DNA of 28,973 nt, taken from IMG/VR virus record IMGVR_UViG_3300046507_000605, positions 1-28,973 of that record; one strand, written 5' to 3'. The notes beneath the pieces are model-generated. The model searched no databases. It was not told where the DNA came from and was given only the letters and a program-made list of their open reading frames with translations. The stretch's first letter is position 1; every line of letters begins with the position of its first letter. Source of the DNA: a virus. Shown here piece by piece: positions 6,733-13,849 of this stretch. Made by a program: the position numbers and the translations under genes.

Positions 6733-6831
6733 TTACTCCTTGATCAATAACCAAAGCCCTGCAAACGTGATGGCCCAACATATTAATCTGAAAAGCATTG
6801 CACCGATCAGACCCCAGTTCCAGCTGCGCAT
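6733..6831 (-). CDS. Tiny single-pass membrane protein, 32 residues
   Basis: A gene starting 4 bases after the stop of the acidic-tail gene, with GAGG 9 bases before its ATG. The product begins MRSWNWGLIGAMLFRLICWA and continues with hydrophobic residues to a short charged end (LIKE), so nearly the whole peptide is one membrane span. No family is known to me. Small membrane peptides in phage early operons may affect host membrane processes or superinfection; that is speculation here. Confidence 0.55.
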   Translation of the reverse strand: MRSWNWGLIGAMLFRLICWAITFAGLWLLIKE

Positions 6832-6834
6832 ATG

Positions 6835-7323
6835 TTAGTCCTCGAGGTCGTCGTTGTCTTCTTCCTGTTGCTGCTCTTCGTCTTGTTCCTCTTCGACTTC
6901 CTCATCGTCAACTGCTTGCTCCTCTTCATCCTCCGGGAGTTCATCTTCTGTTTCTTCAGTTGGCTCCTGCTCAGTTTCCTCAACCGACTCTTGCTCTTGG
7001 TCAGACTGCTCAGTCGTCTCCTCAGTTGGTGCCGGCTGCTCCCCGACCTCTTCCAAGGTCACTTGACCTTCATCTTTCTGATTCAAGTTAATCGTACCGT
7101 CCGGGTAAACTGTGCCACGAACACCTTCCCGCGAAGAATGGTACTCATAGTAGTCATCAACATCAGTTTGCGAGCTATTGAATGTGATGTAAGCCGTGCC
7201 TTGCTTCATGATTTTACGAAGGGTTTCCAATTGATCGCCATTCAAGGAATCCAGTGTGAGTGTGATGACTTCTTCTTTCGCGAGTTTGATATCTTTGATC
7301 TTTGCGTTAATAAATGTTTTCAT
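6835..7323 (-). CDS. Phage protein with a very acidic repetitive tail
   Basis: A 162-residue protein. Residues 1-85 look folded (MKTFINAKIKDIKLAKEEVI at the start, later QGTAYITFNSSQTD and GTVYPDGTINLNQ). Residues ~86-162 are almost only E, D, Q, T and P, with runs such as EETEDELPEDEEE, so disordered and strongly negative. The N-terminal domain resembles small phage proteins found near recombination genes; the tail may mimic DNA or keep the protein soluble. Function is unknown. It starts 2 bases after the stop of the winged-helix gene. The minus-strand tail produces a misleading serine-rich frame on the plus strand. Confidence 0.8.
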   Translation of the reverse strand: MKTFINAKIKDIKLAKEEVITLTLDSLNGDQLETLRKIMKQGTAYITFNSSQTDVDDYYEYHSSREGVRGTVYPDGTINLNQKDEGQVTLEEVGEQPAPTEETTEQSDQEQESVEETEQEPTEETEDELPEDEEEQAVDDEEVEEEQDEEQQQEEDNDDLED

Positions 7324-7325
7324 GG

Positions 7326-7766
7326 TTAAATTGCCTCCCTAGATTTGGTTTCCATATTGTTTTTAATTAAGAATAGGTTTAATGCCAACTTGCTGATCCC
7401 GAGTCGCTCGGCTAACTTCTTTCGTGGCATGTGCTGATGATGGTTTTTCATATAGAAAACTTGATCTTCCGAAAGAGTGATTGCACTTGCCTCATCGATA
7501 AGTGAATCCGGGTGCGGAATACTATCCAACTCAGAACTCACCTTCACCAGCTCGTATTTCAGATCTGGATCAACATAATGCCGGTAGCTTTTCTGTTTGC
7601 CAGTACGGATGAGGACTTTTTTAGCTTTTAAATACCTCATTACCTCATAAGCTGTTCTGCTGTTGCTTTTAAAGCCTGCCTTCTCCAACATTGGTGGCAA
7701 TGCAATACCAGGATTCGCTTGAACTACCTTGACCAAATCAAGCTGTCTTTGCGTCAGTTTTACCAT
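7326..7766 (-). CDS. Winged-helix DNA-binding protein
   Basis: A 146-residue protein with two likely DNA-binding parts. Residues 1-60 form a winged helix: LTQRQLDLVKVVQANPGIAL, then a helix-turn-helix (PPMLEKAGFKSNSRTAYEVM) and wing (KKVLIRTGKQKSYRHYVDP). Residues ~100-140 contain a second HTH-like segment, MPRKKLAERLGISKLALNLF. It may regulate other early or late phage genes. A LexA-like box lies 17 bases upstream of its start, so it may be damage-responsive. ATG at 7766 is preceded by AGGAAGGA. Confidence 0.7.
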   Translation of the reverse strand: MVKLTQRQLDLVKVVQANPGIALPPMLEKAGFKSNSRTAYEVMRYLKAKKVLIRTGKQKSYRHYVDPDLKYELVKVSSELDSIPHPDSLIDEASAITLSEDQVFYMKNHHQHMPRKKLAERLGISKLALNLFLIKNNMETKSREAI

Positions 7767-7782
7767 ATCTCGTCCTTCCTAC

Positions 7783-7796
7783 CGCACATATGTTCG
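7783..7796 (-). promoter_or_regulatory. LexA-like box, copy D
   Basis: Minus-strand CGAACATATGTGCG, one mismatch from CGAAC-N4-GTTCG. It lies between an upstream GGCAG/CTGCC hairpin and the winged-helix gene. I see no convincing -35/-10 around it. Confidence 0.55.
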
Positions 7797-7845
7797 GTTT
7801 AATGGCAGTAGTTGGCTGCCAGCTCGCCGATGACGTCCGTGTGCA

Positions 7846-7932
7846 TTAAATGATTTTGATGACGATCACCAACAGAATGCCGATTACAACGCCGAACAAT
7901 ACATAGATGTTTTTGCTGTCCTTCTCGCTCAT
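7846..7932 (-). CDS. Tiny single-pass membrane protein, 28 residues
   Basis: A complete small gene: GGAGGTG 4 bases before the ATG, an excellent ribosome site, and a 28-codon frame ending in TAA. The product has a polar start (MSEKDSKN) and then an uninterrupted hydrophobic span (IYVLFGVVIGILLVIVIKII). It would sit in the membrane with its N-terminus outside or inside by charge. Nothing else of the family is known to me. The perfect ribosome site and ideal span length make chance unlikely. Confidence 0.65.
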   Translation of the reverse strand: MSEKDSKNIYVLFGVVIGILLVIVIKII

Positions 7933-8054
7933 GGCGCACCTCCTATGTGGGATGGCCGGCTTAAGAGCATTCGGTGTTACGGGTTAGCTGAAGCAGCTGA
8001 TAGGTTCCGGACGGCCTTCCCTGGTTGTTCAAAGCAATTGAATAAAAGGTGTTT

Positions 8055-8074
8055 AAAGTTCGACGTCGAACTTT
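8055..8074. promoter_or_regulatory. Perfect 20-bp palindrome upstream of the 8105 gene
   Basis: AAAGTTCGACGTCGAACTTT reads the same on both strands. It is 30 bases before the start codon of the only rightward gene in this part of the early region, so it is a likely operator. No convincing -10/-35 pair can be assigned. Confidence 0.55.
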
Positions 8075-8104
8075 GTATTAAATCCATTTAAGGAGGCGAA
8101 TATT

Positions 8105-8434
8105 ATGCAAGTTTCGCACATGAAAGTCTACCAAAAATACACAATAGCGGTCATACCTCTAGGAGACAAATTCGACTTTCGATTCATGCTGAAAGATCCT
8201 GATCGAAGCTATCGAATTGAACTCTGTGACTCTGAGCACTATGCTGTTGAAGGAGCTAAAAGGTTCCCAGAATTATATGAGATTGCACTAAAACTGGATT
8301 TCATCATCTCTCCGGCAGAAGGATGTTTCAAACATAAGGTGACAGGAAGAGAAATTGATTTTACTTATGCAATGGATATGGACTGTACACCTCGCTCCTT
8401 TGAACAGTTGCTTCTAGGGAGAGAAATTTTATAA
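8105..8434 (+). CDS. Hypothetical protein, 109 residues, own operator and terminator
   Basis: A rightward gene embedded in the leftward early operon, with TAAGGAGG 8 bases before ATG. The product is a mixed alpha/beta protein starting MQVSHMKVYQKYTIAVIPLG, with DFRFMLKDPDRSYRIELCD in the middle; no family is recognised and there is no membrane segment. It has its own upstream palindrome and its own terminator, so it is an independent unit. Such single counter-oriented genes in phages are often expressed in the lysogen and benefit the host or exclude other phages; that is only a suggestion. Confidence 0.75.
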   Translation: MQVSHMKVYQKYTIAVIPLGDKFDFRFMLKDPDRSYRIELCDSEHYAVEGAKRFPELYEIALKLDFIISPAEGCFKHKVTGREIDFTYAMDMDCTPRSFEQLLLGREIL

Positions 8435-8458
8435 AGGAGGGCTTCCAGCCCTTCTTTT
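8434..8458 (+). terminator. Terminator of the 8105 gene
   Basis: AGGGCT (8438-8443) pairs with AGCCCT (8447-8452) around a 3-base loop. Flanking bases extend the stem, and TTCTTTTCC follows. Confidence 0.75.
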
Positions 8459-8492
8459 CCTTTATGCTTTGCCCACCACTGTCCAGTAGCCT

Positions 8493-8657
8493 TCACTTGA
8501 ACCTTCTCGTACTCGGATACTCACTGGTCAAGGCAGCCATGAGCACACCAAGCATTGCCGCAGACATTCTACGAGGTCTGGGAACCGATTGATGAGCCTT
8601 AATTTTCTTTGGTTCCGGCACGATTCCAAGCTGCTTTTTCCTTCTTGCTTCACCCAT
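8493..8657 (-). CDS. MGEARRRK-type small basic phage protein, 54 residues
   Basis: A gene that fills the gap between the methyltransferase and the 8105 gene. TAGGAGGG lies 7 bases before ATG. It starts MGEARRKKQLGIVPEPKKIK, a basic leader of a type seen in many small phage and bacterial proteins, followed by a hydrophobic segment, RRMSAAMLGVLMAAL. It is a paralogue of the gene at 20432-20545 (MGEARRRKHLGITPEP), which appears frameshifted. Function is unknown. The basic start suggests nucleic acid contact, but I see no fold. Confidence 0.65.
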   Translation of the reverse strand: MGEARRKKQLGIVPEPKKIKAHQSVPRPRRMSAAMLGVLMAALTSEYPSTRRFK

Positions 8658-8677
8658 GCTCATTCCCTCCTATTCAT

Positions 8678-10342
8678 TTACACTAATTGCAATTCAAGCT
8701 GATGCTCTCCACCATACGGTACATCCTTGCACAGTTCCGGCAGATTGGCTATTACCAGGTGCTGAGCAAATGGCGGTGGCACTGAATTTCCGCAGCGGGC
8801 TACCTGTGCAGATTTCGGATATTGCTTGCCGTCAGCATCCTTGGAAATGATGTATTCTTCAGGGAAACCTTGCGCAGCGAATAGTTCATGTGGCTCTAAC
8901 ATTCTCATGCCGATGTCTACAATGGCATAATCCTGACCATGTACTGTTATAAGTCCGAAGCGATCCTTAGTAGGAATGGTGTGCATTGGTTCGCTGATCT
9001 CTTGCCCTTCGCCAGTACCGTAATATTTCATCAGGAAAGCCCTAACCTCTCCAAAATGAAGTCCCCCAGCTGTGATGGTTTGCAATGGTTCGTCTGCCGG
9101 CTGTCCTATGTTTGTGCCCTTCATCTTGATTAGATGACTAGTTACAAGGCCATATCTGTTTGAAGTATCAAGCGTAAGGATCGGGCGATCAAGCTGCTGA
9201 CCGCGGGCATCGTGGCTTGCAGTTTCACTGTGATATTGGGCAAGAAAAGCAGTCACTAGCGCATTATGATCGACTGTAGTCACAGTAGGCAGCGGTTCTT
9301 CACATGAAACACCTGGACCCTTATATCCTCCTCCATAGTGCTTTGCAATGAAGGGTTGAATCAGCAGATGCTCAGCCTTAGTAGTGATTGTTGTTAATGG
9401 TTTATTCAATTCATATTGCAGGCGGTCTGCACCGAATCCCGTCTGACCGATGCGAGCAATATAGGGAGTAACGACTCCCCATCCATTTTTAGCTGTGACA
9501 GTTTGTAATGGCTCGCTGATTTGTTGTCCTCTAAAAGCCTCACCTTGATGATTCACCTTAATGACAAAAGGATCTGGGTTGTTTAGTACGAACTTGTGAA
9601 TACCTCTGGCTATCCGGCGCATTGTATTCTCAGCTAGTGGCTTCTTACGTTCGAATATGCTCATACACTCTAAAGACCAATCGATGATTTCGCCGGCTGT
9701 CCGCCAAGGCTTCAGCAGCCCTTTCTTAACTTCGATGCTATTCGGATCTCCATGAGTCGGCTTCGGCCATACAATCGGTTGACCATCACACCGAGCAATC
9801 AGGAAAAATCTCTTTCTAATCGTTGGCGCTCCGTAATCGCATGCCCGGAGTTCTCGGTGATCTACCTCGTAACCTTGACGTTTTAGTGCATTGATGAATG
9901 CTTGGAATGTCTTGCCCTTCTTATCCGGATCAGGCATGCCGTCCTTCAGCAGCGGACCCCACGTCTTGAATTCCTCAACATTCTCCAGCATGATGACCCT
10001 TGGCCGAACCGTTGCCGCCCAACGTACTGCTACCCAAGCGAGTCCACGAATCCCCTTCTCTTTTGGCTTCCCGCCCTTAGCCTTGCTGAAATGTTTGCAG
10101 TCAGGAGAGAGCCAACACAGTGCGACCTGCTGACCTCTTGCTACTTTTCGAGGATCCACATCCCAAACCGATTCGCAGTAATGCTCGGTGTCCGGATGGT
10201 TAGCCTTGTGCATGGCTATAGCAGCCGGATCATGGTTAATCGCAACATCGACGCTCCGACCAATTGCTAATTCAATACCGGTACTTGCTCCTCCGCCGCC
10301 GGCGAAATTGTCAACGATTAGTTCTCTGAGAAGCTGCTTCAT
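8678..10342 (-). CDS. C5-cytosine DNA methyltransferase with six internal repeats
   Basis: A 554-residue protein from ATG 10342, which overlaps the previous stop by 4 bases; GGCGGAAGA lies upstream. Motif I is DNFAGGGG (residues 11-18). The catalytic Cys is C82 in SPDCKHFS, a variant of the usual PPCQ. Motif VI is ENVEEF (120-125), VIII is RACDYGAPTIRKRFF (166-180), IX is QGFPEEYI (491-498) and X is GNSVPPPFA (518-526). Between VIII and IX the target-recognition region is made of about six repeats of ~34 residues (259-466), each with EPLxTxT near the middle and xFxxKYxG after it. It probably methylates cytosine to protect phage DNA from restriction. No partner endonuclease is seen. Confidence 0.93.
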   Translation of the reverse strand: MKQLLRELIVDNFAGGGGASTGIELAIGRSVDVAINHDPAAIAMHKANHPDTEHYCESVWDVDPRKVARGQQVALCWLSPDCKHFSKAKGGKPKEKGIRGLAWVAVRWAATVRPRVIMLENVEEFKTWGPLLKDGMPDPDKKGKTFQAFINALKRQGYEVDHRELRACDYGAPTIRKRFFLIARCDGQPIVWPKPTHGDPNSIEVKKGLLKPWRTAGEIIDWSLECMSIFERKKPLAENTMRRIARGIHKFVLNNPDPFVIKVNHQGEAFRGQQISEPLQTVTAKNGWGVVTPYIARIGQTGFGADRLQYELNKPLTTITTKAEHLLIQPFIAKHYGGGYKGPGVSCEEPLPTVTTVDHNALVTAFLAQYHSETASHDARGQQLDRPILTLDTSNRYGLVTSHLIKMKGTNIGQPADEPLQTITAGGLHFGEVRAFLMKYYGTGEGQEISEPMHTIPTKDRFGLITVHGQDYAIVDIGMRMLEPHELFAAQGFPEEYIISKDADGKQYPKSAQVARCGNSVPPPFAQHLVIANLPELCKDVPYGGEHQLELQLV

Positions 10343-11514
10343 ACCGAAATCTTCCGCCAACCATCTTGGCCAAGCAGCAGCTCCATGCGTTTCAGATGCT
10401 CCTGGTTGTGATGGCCGAAGAACTCCTGCACTGCTTCGAGCGCTTTATCGGGTTTAACTACCACCGCACTCGTTTGGTCGTATACCAGACTGACCACTAC
10501 CTGAAGGATCTCAAGGATATCAGCTGCGAGAACTGGGTAGTCCAGACTTGTGGAGTCCACTCCATCAGAAAGCAGCCTGCTCATTGATTCGTAAGCTTTA
10601 TCTCGCTTCGCCAACTTTGGTTCGTTCGAGATAATCAACGGAATGGCTACGGAGATATATGCTTGATGTTGCGTGCGATCTAGTAGAATGATTGGAGTGG
10701 CAGGTGTTGTTACAACTGGTTCTGACTTCTCAAGTGCCACAACCTGCTCTTCTTGCGTCTCAACCTCTATCTCTGACGATTCATTATTTCGTTCTGAGGA
10801 TTCTACTACAACCTCCGCAACTTCGGGAGTGGCTACCTCAGCTGTAACCATAACCGGCGTTTCTTCTGGATCCATAGCCGCTAGCAGCTCGCGCGCCTTG
10901 CCTGGAGTAATTCCTTTGAATCCCCACTTCTTCACCCAGTCATGAAGTGTGTTGTACTTCATGCTCCATGCCTTCTCAATACTTGCGATCGTTTCGCCTT
11001 CAGCTATGGATTTCAGGAAGTCTTTCTTTGTCAGCCCACAGGCTGGACCTTCTTTCAGTGCAGGACCTCTCCGTTTATTCATGTCTTCATCCTCCTTCTG
11101 ATTAGGTACAGTGCTTGGCGTATGCTTGCCGCCATTCATCCGTTCAAACTCTCTTTCCATTTGCTCCGGGCTTAACTTGGTAACATGCACCTCACCAGAA
11201 CCCTGCGACTGCATTTCCCTGTCACGCATCGGCACACCTAAATGCAAAGCGTCCGCCTCCTCCGGATAAAATATTTCGACTTCCGTTTGATTCGTATCAA
11301 TGGTGACCATGCCTTCACCGATTCGGATCTCATTTGCTTTTTTGATTACTGCAGCCATTGTTTCGGGATCAAACAGCTCTCTCATGGCTTGATGGTAATG
11401 CCTGACGCATGTTGCATAAGCTTTTGTATGAAGCACATTCATTGCTGACCAGAATTGATCTGGCTTCATCGCTTTAAGCACTTGGAACTGTTTGCGCTTC
11501 TCTTCCCGGTTCAT
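10339..11514 (-). CDS. Multidomain phage protein with HTH segment
   Basis: 391 residues from ATG 11514, which has GGAGG 8 bases upstream and overlaps the previous stop by 4 bases. Residues 1-130 form a charged helical domain. Residues ~150-215 hold a helix-turn-helix of the type found in phage and transposase proteins: GLTKKDFLKSIAEGETIASI, then MKYNTLHDWVKKWGFKG. A disordered acidic linker follows (many E, V and T), then a helical C-terminal domain. A second strong ribosome site (AAGGAGGATGAAGAC) precedes an in-frame ATG at 11082, just before the HTH. The function is unknown; DNA binding is inferred from the HTH. Confidence 0.75.
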   Translation of the reverse strand: MNREEKRKQFQVLKAMKPDQFWSAMNVLHTKAYATCVRHYHQAMRELFDPETMAAVIKKANEIRIGEGMVTIDTNQTEVEIFYPEEADALHLGVPMRDREMQSQGSGEVHVTKLSPEQMEREFERMNGGKHTPSTVPNQKEDEDMNKRRGPALKEGPACGLTKKDFLKSIAEGETIASIEKAWSMKYNTLHDWVKKWGFKGITPGKARELLAAMDPEETPVMVTAEVATPEVAEVVVESSERNNESSEIEVETQEEQVVALEKSEPVVTTPATPIILLDRTQHQAYISVAIPLIISNEPKLAKRDKAYESMSRLLSDGVDSTSLDYPVLAADILEILQVVVSLVYDQTSAVVVKPDKALEAVQEFFGHHNQEHLKRMELLLGQDGWRKISV

Positions 11515-11687
11515 GACTTCTTCCTCCAAACAAACGGCTGCTTACCTTTTGGCGCTGGTGCCGATTCAAATCGCTGTCGTTCTTCTTCTGTCCATTTCCG
11601 GCTGCTCACTGGGCCATTTGCTGAGGCCTTATCAAGCCTCTCTCTTGGCAGCGGCTTGTGCTTCTGTCTGGGAGAGTGATCCTTCAT
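11511..11687 (-). CDS. Small basic protein, 58 residues
   Basis: A gene filling the gap in the early operon. Its ATG overlaps the upstream TGA (CGATGA), and its own TGA overlaps the next ATG (TCATGA), each by 4 bases, so it is tightly coupled on both sides. The product is rich in K, R and P (MKDHSPRQKHKPLPRERLD at the start), includes SSRKWTEEERQRFES, and ends FVWRKKS. It is probably mostly unstructured. No family recognised. Confidence 0.65.
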   Translation of the reverse strand: MKDHSPRQKHKPLPRERLDKASANGPVSSRKWTEEERQRFESAPAPKGKQPFVWRKKS

Positions 11688-11857
11688 CGCGGATGCACCG
11701 CCTTTATCTTCTGATTCAGCCTGTCGTACCGCTTACGAGCCCGGCGCTTCAGTTCATCCTGTGCTGCTATGCGGTGCTCTAACGGTGCTTCAGTATCGAT
11801 GATTGCGATGTTGACCAGCATTTCTCTGCTCGCCAATCGCCAGTTAAGTTGTTTCAA
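11684..11857 (-). CDS. Hypothetical protein, ~57 residues
   Basis: A short helical, basic protein (KQLNWRLASREMLVNIAII, then RRARKRYDRLNQKIKAV). The start is uncertain: TTG at 11857 overlaps the preceding stop (CTTGA); GTG at 11869 and 11881 are alternatives but lie on or before the GGGAGGGA sequence. It is coupled to the next gene by a 4-base overlap. No recognised domain. Confidence 0.55.
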   Translation of the reverse strand: MKQLNWRLASREMLVNIAIIDTEAPLEHRIAAQDELKRRARKRYDRLNQKIKAVHPR

Positions 11858-12219
11858 GATGCCGGCCACTCTCCCTCCCACTCTGTCTCGTCAGCTACGA
11901 TCCGTTTGTCTTCCTTCTCCCGCAGCTCATCCAAGATCGTTCTTTCAAGTCCTAGGGAACACTGATGCTCCCAGACAACGAACAGCGCTGCCTTTACGTT
12001 TTCAGCAAATCCAATAGGTTCGATGTCGGCTGCTGCTGCATTCAGTCCGTGCTTCTCGGGATCATTCGTAACCAACCAGCGGCGTGTGCCAGTGTGATAA
12101 ACGACCAACCACGGCTCACCTGTATCAACTACAACCTTCTCTCTGACAGGACCGAAGAACCCGATTCCAATCACAGTTTCTCTGACCTTTGGCATGATTC
12201 GAACATTTGAATAGGCCAA
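11854..12219 (-). CDS. Hypothetical phage protein, 121 residues
   Basis: The frame is open from 12276, but TTG at 12219 is preferred because AAAGGGTGA lies 6 bases upstream. The longer version would translate a LexA-like box. The product is beta-rich in the first half (RETVIGIGFFGPVREKVVV, then EPWLVVYHTGTRRWLVTND) and helical and acidic at the end. I do not recognise it. It sits between the RuvC-like gene and several small genes. The box just upstream could give it separate, damage-responsive control. Confidence 0.65.
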   Translation of the reverse strand: MAYSNVRIMPKVRETVIGIGFFGPVREKVVVDTGEPWLVVYHTGTRRWLVTNDPEKHGLNAAAADIEPIGFAENVKAALFVVWEHQCSLGLERTILDELREKEDKRIVADETEWEGEWPAS

Positions 12220-12235
12220 CTCAATCACCCTTTCA

Positions 12236-12249
12236 CGCACATATGTTCG
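12236..12249 (-). promoter_or_regulatory. LexA-like box, copy E
   Basis: Minus-strand CGAACATATGTGCG, identical over 14 bases to copy D, 17 bases before a TTG start. ATATATAA lies just upstream on the same strand and could be part of a -10; no -35 is evident. Confidence 0.55.
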
Positions 12250-12291
12250 GTTATATATCAGCACGAACCCCTTCACCGAGCGTGTGCGCGG

Positions 12292-12861
12292 TTATTTTGC
12301 TTTATCGAGTATTCCTTGGATGATTTCGATTTGAAACGGATGAGAATCAATCAGCTGCTTATATTCACGAAGTAAGTAGAGATTCCACGCTGCCCGGGCA
12401 ATGATGTAAGCATCCACTACGTTGTCACTCTTATGCTGATACCCGAACATCTTCAGCACCGCTTTGCTTACGGCTTCCTTCTTTTCCTTATCCTTCAGTC
12501 GGACCTTGCTACCAGCCTCACCTTTCCAGCCAGTGACGCCAACATACTTCTTTGTCTGGAGAGGGTTGATCTCGTGATATACCAATCCTTTACGGTGAAT
12601 GATCGATCGAAGACCACCGTGAATCATTCCGGTTGTGATGCCTTTCTGTGTTCCGGCTGCTGCTTGCTCAATGACTGTTTCATCACCTGGCTGAATGACC
12701 TGATAGAGTTGGTTCTCAAGATCGACAAGCTGGGCAATTGTAATGCCGCCCTTCTCAGCTTTGCCGGCACCTTTCAGCTCAACTTCAAGGACCACTTCAC
12801 CTTTCTCATTAAGAGCGACGACACCTGTTTTTGTGGCTGGATCAATACCTAGAAACCTCAT
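12292..12861 (-). CDS. RuvC-like Holliday junction resolvase
   Basis: 189 residues of the RNase H-fold RuvC type. The acidic catalytic residues are in place: D7 in LGIDPATKTG, E65 in TVIEQ, and D146 and D150 in KSDNVVDAYIIA. These enzymes cut four-way junctions made during recombination and before packaging, which fits RecT and the SMC-like ATPase in the same operon. Its ATG overlaps the stop of the LexA-like gene by one base (TGATG). Length is near that of RuvC itself (about 170). Confidence 0.85.
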   Translation of the reverse strand: MRFLGIDPATKTGVVALNEKGEVVLEVELKGAGKAEKGGITIAQLVDLENQLYQVIQPGDETVIEQAAAGTQKGITTGMIHGGLRSIIHRKGLVYHEINPLQTKKYVGVTGWKGEAGSKVRLKDKEKKEAVSKAVLKMFGYQHKSDNVVDAYIIARAAWNLYLLREYKQLIDSHPFQIEIIQGILDKAK

Positions 12862-13178
12862 CAGTCGCCCACCGCCTCTCGCAGTTCCCCGAATATTGCC
12901 ACCAACAATCTGTCATGATGCTTCATCGTTGCGATGTCTGCTCTCTGCTGCTGATGAGCTTCTGCTGACCGTATAGCCCTCGGTGATTTACCTTCACGGA
13001 CGAGATAGCCTTTCTGCTGCAGGCGGGCCATTATCGCATGAACTGTTGATGAGGAACTCAGCCCCATTCCCTTGCCTACCTCTCGAATTGAAGGAGCATA
13101 CCCATTCGCTGCTTGATAGCGTTGAATGAATTCCAGTGCTTCTCCCTGCCTTTTGCTTAACTTATTTTCTTTTCCCAT
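12861..13178 (-). CDS. LexA-type DNA-binding domain without peptidase domain
   Basis: 105 residues from ATG 13178, with GGGAGG 7 bases upstream. Residues 7-70 closely match the N-terminal winged helix of Bacillus LexA: LSKRQGEALEFIQRY, GYAPSIREVGKGMGL, SSSSTVHAIMARLQQKGYL and SPRAIR. After about residue 72 there is only a short helical tail; the S24 cleavage site and Ser/Lys peptidase of LexA (usually ~200 residues total) are absent. If it binds SOS-type boxes it could not be inactivated by RecA-stimulated self-cleavage. It may compete with host LexA or regulate the boxes in this element (inference). Confidence 0.85.
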   Translation of the reverse strand: MGKENKLSKRQGEALEFIQRYQAANGYAPSIREVGKGMGLSSSSTVHAIMARLQQKGYLVREGKSPRAIRSAEAHQQQRADIATMKHHDRLLVAIFGELREAVGD

Positions 13179-13335
13179 GTATCCTCCCGCAGTTGATATA
13201 AGTTGGGGGTGCGGTGTATACCTCACCTATTATCCGTCCACGATCGTCCTGTATGATTTCCTCTGGATACTCGTGGAATATCGGATCAAACTTTGGTTTT
13301 GGCCGCTCTACTATCTTCGTGTTTCTCTTTCGCAT
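13162..13335 (-). CDS. Small basic protein, 57 residues
   Basis: A gene between the 13335 gene and the LexA-like gene. AAGGTGAAG precedes ATG, which overlaps the upstream stop by one base (TAATG). Its end overlaps the LexA-like start by 17 bases. The product starts MRKRNTKIVERPKPKFDPIF and has a C-terminus with one cysteine and several basic residues. No family recognised. Codon and overlap patterns match its neighbours. Confidence 0.6.
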   Translation of the reverse strand: MRKRNTKIVERPKPKFDPIFHEYPEEIIQDDRGRIIGEVYTAPPTYINCGRIHGKRK

Positions 13336-13580
13336 TACTTCACCTTCGTTCGGTGAGGGTCACATTCCAGTGAGTCGAGCTGGATATATAGCTCACTCTC
13401 CCATTCGGTGTCCTTGACGATCTCAGCTGCTTTGATCTTATGTTCAAGCATAAGCACGGATTCAATATAGGTCTCATTCAGTTGCTCGCATTGCTGGATC
13501 TCGATAATTTCTGCGTCTGTTAAAGGTTTTGTTTTGCGCTTCCTGGTCAGTTCTGCGAGTCGGATGTGAAATGATTTCAT
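13335..13580 (-). CDS. Hypothetical protein, 81 residues
   Basis: Starts at ATG 13580 (AAAGGAG 8 bases before); the frame is open to 13601 but without a better site. The product is helical and charged, with LAELTRKRKTKPLTDAEI and a coiled-coil-like middle. No family recognised. Part of the replication operon, between a helicase-adjacent gene and the LexA-like gene. Confidence 0.6.
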   Translation of the reverse strand: MKSFHIRLAELTRKRKTKPLTDAEIIEIQQCEQLNETYIESVLMLEHKIKAAEIVKDTEWESELYIQLDSLECDPHRTKVK

Positions 13581-13597
13581 TCGATCAGCTCCTTTGA

Positions 13598-13849
13598 TCA
13601 CAGTATTTCATTAGGATCAAGTAAGCCGCAGGCTTCATAGTCTGAGCGCGTGTATAGGAATAATTTGGCGTGCTCTCGAGCGTTATAGGCTCGTATCTCA
13701 TGCCATGTACGATCATAAATTTGTAACTTCTTCTCCCGCTGCTCACCTTTTAACGATGGGTCCTCTTCCAGTTCAATTGCTGTTTGACCAACCCATTCAA
13801 GCGCCTTTTGATATTGCTCTTCACTTTCGATACGTTTTCTTTTTATCAC
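13598..13849 (-). CDS. Hypothetical protein, 83 residues
   Basis: Overlaps the 3' end of the DnaB-like helicase gene by 29 bases. GTG at 13849 is the only good start, with a weak ribosome site. The product is helical and acidic-basic mixed (EEQYQKALEWVGQTAIELEE near the start) and ends in GLLDPNEIL. Its place directly behind the helicase suggests a replication accessory role, but nothing in the sequence proves it. Confidence 0.6.
   Translation of the reverse strand: MIKRKRIESEEQYQKALEWVGQTAIELEEDPSLKGEQREKKLQIYDRTWHEIRAYNAREHAKLFLYTRSDYEACGLLDPNEIL

Noticed and set aside
6854-7066. Serine/cysteine-rich rightward frame
   Set aside because: Mirror image of the acidic (GAG/GAA-rich) tail of the leftward gene; no ribosome site.
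12861-13178. Full LexA repressor
   Set aside because: The S24 peptidase domain and cleavage site are missing and the next gene (RuvC-like) starts immediately, so it is not a frameshifted LexA.
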